A DNA stretch of 64,000 nucleotides. It comes from Tubulanus polymorphus (lineage: Eukaryota; Nemertea; Palaeonemertea; Tubulaniformes; Tubulanidae). The stretch's first letter is position 1, and each line of letters begins with the position of its first letter. Of this stretch, positions 23,578 to 64,000 are shown piece after piece. The stretch is from assembly GCF_964204645.1 (NCBI RefSeq), contig NC_134025.1, positions 1,493,001 to 1,557,000 on the forward strand. The letters run 5' to 3'. Under the pieces are notes generated by a model. It was not told the DNA's origin. It searched no databases and saw only the letters and a program-made list of their open reading frames with translations. The position numbers and the translations under genes were made by a program.

Positions 23578-25020
23578 CCTTGTCCGGAATCTATTTCATC
23601 TACATAAACTGTGCCATCTTTGTACAGTGTACATATCGATATCAAATTGACCTGTATACAATGTAAATAATAATGATATTCTTCTGTTCTCTTCAATCAA
23701 TGAACGTTAATCTTTCTCGGGCAATTCAAATAGTTTTATCGAGTAGAAACAGTCTTGCGATTCAATTTTCCACTACTGGGTGACGATGTTATGATCGGAT
23801 ATTGTGATAAAGCCTACTTAATAATATAAACACATTACGAAAACCGGTTGTTTTTATTACGAGTAAAAGAATTGTATTTACGTTTTAAGTGTTTTATTAT
23901 GAAATGATTCTGTGCTTAAAGTGTGATACAAACCTATGCATCGGTTCAAATTGTAATTAAATGTTTTTCCACCTAGTATCAGGGGTTCATTCATTTATTA
24001 CGTACGCATTAGGTGAGGGGGGAGGGGTCGGTGCAATTGTAATGCTTAATGTATACGAAAAAATGGCCGATTTTGCGTACAGAGGGGGAGGGGTGAAAAA
24101 GTCAAATTTCATGCGTGGGTAATAAATGAATGATCCTTTGCGCATTGTAATGTAATGTAATGTAAGGCCAGTTTAAAACTTCATTACGAAGTGTGCAATC
24201 ATTATTAGCTAACCATTGACAACATACCGCAGTAGAGGGGTTGATTTGAAAGGTAAAATGAAAGAGCTTATCGGGGGTAGATATGTATATGTAATTCACC
24301 AGTTGCCTCAAAGACTATATGTACTCATTCATTCGATGCTTGTAAAAAAAAAATGCTTGAAATCTTTTGTATATTATTGACGGGGAATTTTTAAATGAAT
24401 TTCTGCGTCTTCGCATTAAAAATGCCCTTGAATATTATCTCATTGATGTAAATATTCTTTCAAATATAAACTATATATTGCATAGATAGAATATAATGAT
24501 ATGTTAGGTGTATATGATCCTATCTGAAACTGAATGCTTTTAATTTCAATGTTAGCTGAGCTACCGATGTTCGTTCATCTATCTCATCAGGGGGCATTCA
24601 TACTAGTACGTTCTACCATTATGAGAGTGATGTCTGAAATTTCACTTTCCCATTTGATGATATGGAAAGGTGTACTTTATGAATAACCCCTGTCAGTTCT
24701 TCTGTATTCGTTCTCAAATATTTATGTTCTACATGTGTAAAGATGGTATCCATTATTCTACAATTGGTTGATGCTTTTTGTAAGTTTTGCATATATTGAA
24801 CTACGATGAATGTATTTGCACCGGAATGTATGTTATATTTAATACAAATTATATATATATATATAAATATATATTACAAATGATATGCTACGTGGAGAAT
24901 ATTTGTCATTCGTTAATATAATACAAGAAAAATATGGGAATTTTTAACCAAGAAATTGAATGAAGGCATTTATTTGAGATAAAGATGTTTAAATAAACAC
25001 GAAATGATTAAAAGAATAGT
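23578..25020 (+). other. ARID4A: ARID4 3' UTR
   Basis: AT-rich non-coding sequence after the stop, with a candidate poly(A) signal AATAAA at 24992-24997. Two matches to the Pumilio element TGTANATA lie at 23662-23669 and 24447-24454, and an (AT)n stretch at about 24849-24875. UTR extent and Pumilio use are inferred from motifs only. Confidence 0.5.
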
Positions 25021-27465
25021 TTGACTTTTTCCTTTGGCGGCAATTTTTAGTCTGACGTGGATCAGTATTTCTGTCATTAAACTAAGAAAATTAATATCGA
25101 CGATTCAGGCAAGATTAGTTCTCAGAAATTCCGCCAACGATTAACATAGGGGCAGCACTTGACGGTTGCCATCTGGTTCGGCTAGGTATTCCGCTGTGGC
25201 ATGCGAGTATTAAACCCCATTCTATTTCAGCATACTGTTACTTTACTTAAGTTGAATCAGAATTTAATACGAGTTTTAGGCATTTCAGTCGAACTCTTTG
25301 GCCCAGCGACTCTAAATGCCAAGAGAGTCTACCTCGGGTCTCGACCACTGGTTTTTATTACAGCGACACAGAAACAATTTTGCGCGGCGCTTAGTTTGAA
25401 GCACATGTTTAGTTTCAGCCATTCCACAGCGGCCAGTCAAGCGTTTAACACTTTGTCACACGCCCATTGAACAGATCTACATAGTTGGCTAAATGGTAGA
25501 CTCAGCGACTAACAAATCGACGTCCCGTGTTTGATCCTCAACTGTTGACCATGTACACGAAATCATATATTTTTTTCCATCCAATTCAACAATAATGTCA
25601 ATAACAATTAATCGATTAAGTTAGATTAAATAAACTGATAAATAATTCAGAAACAATTAATTAAGAATTTGTATGAATAAAAATTAAGTCAGAAAATTAT
25701 GAAACCTATTTGCTTATAGGTATTGACGACCAGGAGAATCTTATTTTTAGTAGCTACCTCCTCGGCAGAAAACCTCATTTACAAAGCAAGATTTCATTAG
25801 AAAATAAGAATGAATGCATTTTGTCTTATTCTTCATTAAATATGATTTTAAGATTTTAATTGGTGATTCTTATAGAGCCTTAATCATAGGATCAAGTGAT
25901 AAACGTCTTGTGATATTGATTATATTCTAATCAACAACATGATGTAATATTATTAATTAGTGTTTATTTTACTATTATTTATTCTCTTTTTCTGAACAGT
26001 CTTTCAGAAGCTCGTGTTGTTGTAAGTTGTAACTGGTTGTAACTATTTTTGTCGCTTGCCGATTATTGATCGATAGATTGATTTTAGTTAGTTTCGTGGT
26101 GTCTGTTGATCGCGTGATCACTCGCGCTTCATTCGTCTATCAGCTCCGATTGCTAACAGTCTCGTTTCCACGGATACGACGTGTATTCATTGTTGTAATG
26201 ATATTTCGTTGCTATGGTTTTAAGTATTCTCCATGTTCAAACTCATCAGGAAACGGCCGAATTTTCATCTTTTACCAATCAAACTCAAGGTAAGATAAAG
26301 ATCTACGTAATAAACCGTCACATCACTTAAATTGAAACTAACAGAAATACAACGACTAATTGGAAATACAAATTTGTATTTCCAATTCAATTGTCTTAAG
26401 CATTTAAAGTGTTTATTTAGATAAGTTGTCAACAGGAATTTAAGTTGTCATAAATACGACGACTTGTGACTGAATGAAGTTTTTCTTGGTTGTGAATCGT
26501 ACAACGCATTTGTATTCATTAGGTTGTTAGGATGTGTGTATTCAGTGCGAAAGCAATAAATTTTTATTATTGACAGGTTTTAGGTTTTATTGTTACGGTA
26601 AAAACTAGACCACTGAGAGATGACTAAGTACAGAATCGCGTGTTGAAATATGTAGCTTTTGTCCGTAGAGAATGACGCCCTAGCAGGCAGCCGCGCAACC
26701 CTCGTGTCTCTCTGTCTGTCCTACATCGTCAAAACGCTTTTGTATCTATTTTTGCGTGTAGGTTAAGTTAAAGTGTGATGTTCTAGGTGGCGGATGAAGC
26801 TAGAAAGATTGGTTTTAGATGATAGTTTTTCGTATTACAGGAGTTAACAGGAATCAAAAAATGATAATCTATTGATTATTAATCAATTAACAGCAGGTAT
26901 GTATCAGATATCTAATTCCACCGCCGTGATTTCGGTTCGGCAAATGTTAGTTTCCTTCATTCGACCTGAGCATCAACTCAATACTGTGAGAGATGAGTTC
27001 TCTCATCAGATAAATCTAGAAACTATTGATTGTAGATTTGAATGTATTTTCTTTCAAAATGTCATCTAAATATTTTGAGAGGTAGGTCATGTTATATAAT
27101 AGGCTTGAGGGAAAATGTTTTCGTGTAGTCACGCTAGGTCAAATCATTCTTATTCTAAAAGTCACAATTTTTATTTCCAATTCAATTTACTAAATATAAG
27201 TCACAATTTGGATAATTCATCAACATAATAATCATTCCAAACTATGATGAATTTGACGACTGTAATTACCTCGTCCACTGCGAGTGGAGTTGACTGTGTA
27301 CATGTATAATCGATAGACATACATGACTTCATCACTAGATGTCGGTAACATCAGTTTCTATTCAGTCATCGATGAAGCTTACACGAGCACCAACATCATG
27401 GATTTATTCCACTGGATTATCTTTTATTATGTGGGATTAACATAAAGTAAATTAACAGCGAAAAA
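25021..27465. other. Intergenic region between ARID4 and SYT7; possible SYT7 5' exon
   Basis: No convincing coding sequence. A strong donor (CTCAAG then GTAAGA at 26290) could end a 5' non-coding exon of SYT7. Fragments of the CAGTGAAACTCGC MITE family lie at about 26340-26480 and 27140-27265, sharing ATTTCCAATTCAATT and GGATAA-TC motifs. A tRNA-like fragment is listed separately. Confidence 0.45.
25478..25550 (+). repeat. tRNA-like (SINE-head) fragment
   Basis: TAGTTGGCTAAATGGTAGAC resembles a Pol III A-box region, and GTGTTTGATCCTCA about 30 nt later resembles a degenerate B box. A proper cloverleaf is not formed, so this looks like a decayed tRNA-derived SINE head. Confidence 0.35.
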
Positions 27466-62914
<35,449 letters not shown>

Positions 62915-64000
62915 GTAAGTGACTATCTAAACTGTGATCGATTGATGCCCGAAATTCAAAACGTGAAATGAGTTGGAAGAAGAGAGAGAGAGAGGTATAC
63001 ATAATGTAATTGATCTGTGATATGTTATCGTCAGGGTAATATAATAATATCAGGTCTCCTCGGTACATGTATTGATTCCCCATATCTTTTTTGCTGGAAT
63101 CGCGTCTAGGAACAATAATATACTGTTGATATATGATATTTCGCTCAATGTTCGCTGAACTCAATAATTCATCGGTAACACCGGTAATGGCTAAAGACGT
63201 AGTAAGGCGGGATGGACTCCTTAATATAAACTCCTTCTAGATTTCTAGTTCACACACTGCGTTGTTGGTATAGGTATGTACTGCTAGTTGTGCACCTGTG
63301 AATTGTATAAAGACCACATCAAACATGGAAGAATTGTGGCCGCCTATTCTTGGATTAAGAATTCTTCCAAGACTGTTATATTATTACGATGAGACTTGAC
63401 AAAGTCATTGGTATGAATTTGTCTTTGTGCTCCAGTTATTTGAGTTCTTTTTGTCAGGAGGGGAGACTGTTCTAGCTATGGTTTATTGTTAAGAAAGTTG
63501 AAATATGATTACTAACGCATTAAATCAAGAACTGAAAATTGGTTCAATGTCCCCCCTCCTCCTGCACTCAGACATGTAGATATAATGAGATGAAATCCTG
63601 CTATATACAAATGAAAGAGATTGAAATTCGCCGCTGACGTTTTCTCTACAGACAGAGTCCGAAATGTTACAGTCATTTTTCATTTTAACTCGATTTTAAT
63701 CTTTTAGATTTGTATATTGTGGGTTCTAATTCTAAGAACTAAAGAATATTCAAAAGATTGAATGCATTCAGTTTTTCTTCAATAGATTGTCAAAAGTAGA
63801 ATTAATCGATTTAACCTATCTTTAAGCTATCTGTCAGTCAGTCGATTACTACAAACATTCGAAAATTAGGTTTTACCAGAGTCTCGAGAGCTTTAGACTC
63901 TAGCTCTTTATCAGAAGTTAATTAAACTGCGAATCGGTAATTAGCGGAATAAATCTTGAGTAATTATACAAGGAATACTGCATGTGAATTCTATACAGAG
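62915..64000. other. SYT7 intron within C2B, to window edge
   Basis: The remaining sequence is non-coding as far as I can see: a short GA run at about 62981-62995 and no exon-like frame. The next C2B exon must lie to the right. Confidence 0.5.

Noticed and set aside
26000-26289. Plus-strand open frame ending at a strong donor near 26290
   Set aside because: Splicing to 31231 in that frame meets a stop; at most it is a 5' untranslated exon.

Overview
The window is animal nuclear DNA, AT-rich, with small exons separated by GT-AG introns. The protein families (PLC-beta, ARID4, synaptotagmin-7, a TSP1-Ig receptor), moderate intron sizes and abundant miniature transposons and minisatellites suggest a bilaterian invertebrate. 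A lophotrochozoan such as a mollusc, annelid or brachiopod is my guess, not a proof.

Layout. (1) 1-2661, + strand: the last exons of a phospholipase C-beta, then about 3.8 kb of 3' UTR/intergenic DNA full of Tc1/mariner-type MITEs. (2) 6521-10873, - strand: a complete 15-exon gene of about 711 codons that I cannot name with confidence. Its helical core, variable Ser/Thr/Gly/Pro repeat linker and acidic C-terminus with a Trp would fit TOP6BL/TOPOVIBL of the meiotic break machinery, as a hypothesis only. (3) 11302-12861, + strand: a compact six-exon receptor (signal peptide, one TSP1, one Ig, one membrane helix, tail) that starts head-to-head with gene 2 across about 430 bp containing a perfect CRE and two CACGTG boxes. 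(4) 13492-23577, + strand: a complete ARID4 (RBBP1) chromatin gene of about 1,527 codons behind an NRF1/E-box/CCAAT promoter, with a 3' UTR to about 25.0 kb. (5) 27466 to beyond 62914, + strand: a synaptotagmin-7 gene of more than 35 kb. It has a membrane-anchor exon, several phase-compatible linker exons, the whole C2A domain and the first exon of C2B; the rest lies past the right edge.

Most of the right half is SYT7 intron. It carries many minisatellites, CAG/CTG and CAGCAT tracts, a tRNA-derived SINE-like element and several fold-back/MITE families.

The most interesting points are splice-site events. A Harbinger-like MITE sits inside a PLC-beta 5' splice site and appears to rebuild it. 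A 34-bp minisatellite has copied the SYT7 C2A 5' splice site about 20 times. A TATA-driven internal first exon would give a SYT7 form without a membrane anchor. Microexons are predicted in ARID4 and SYT7. Exon structures were derived by hand from splice motifs, reading phase and remembered family sequence; no alignment or transcript was available.
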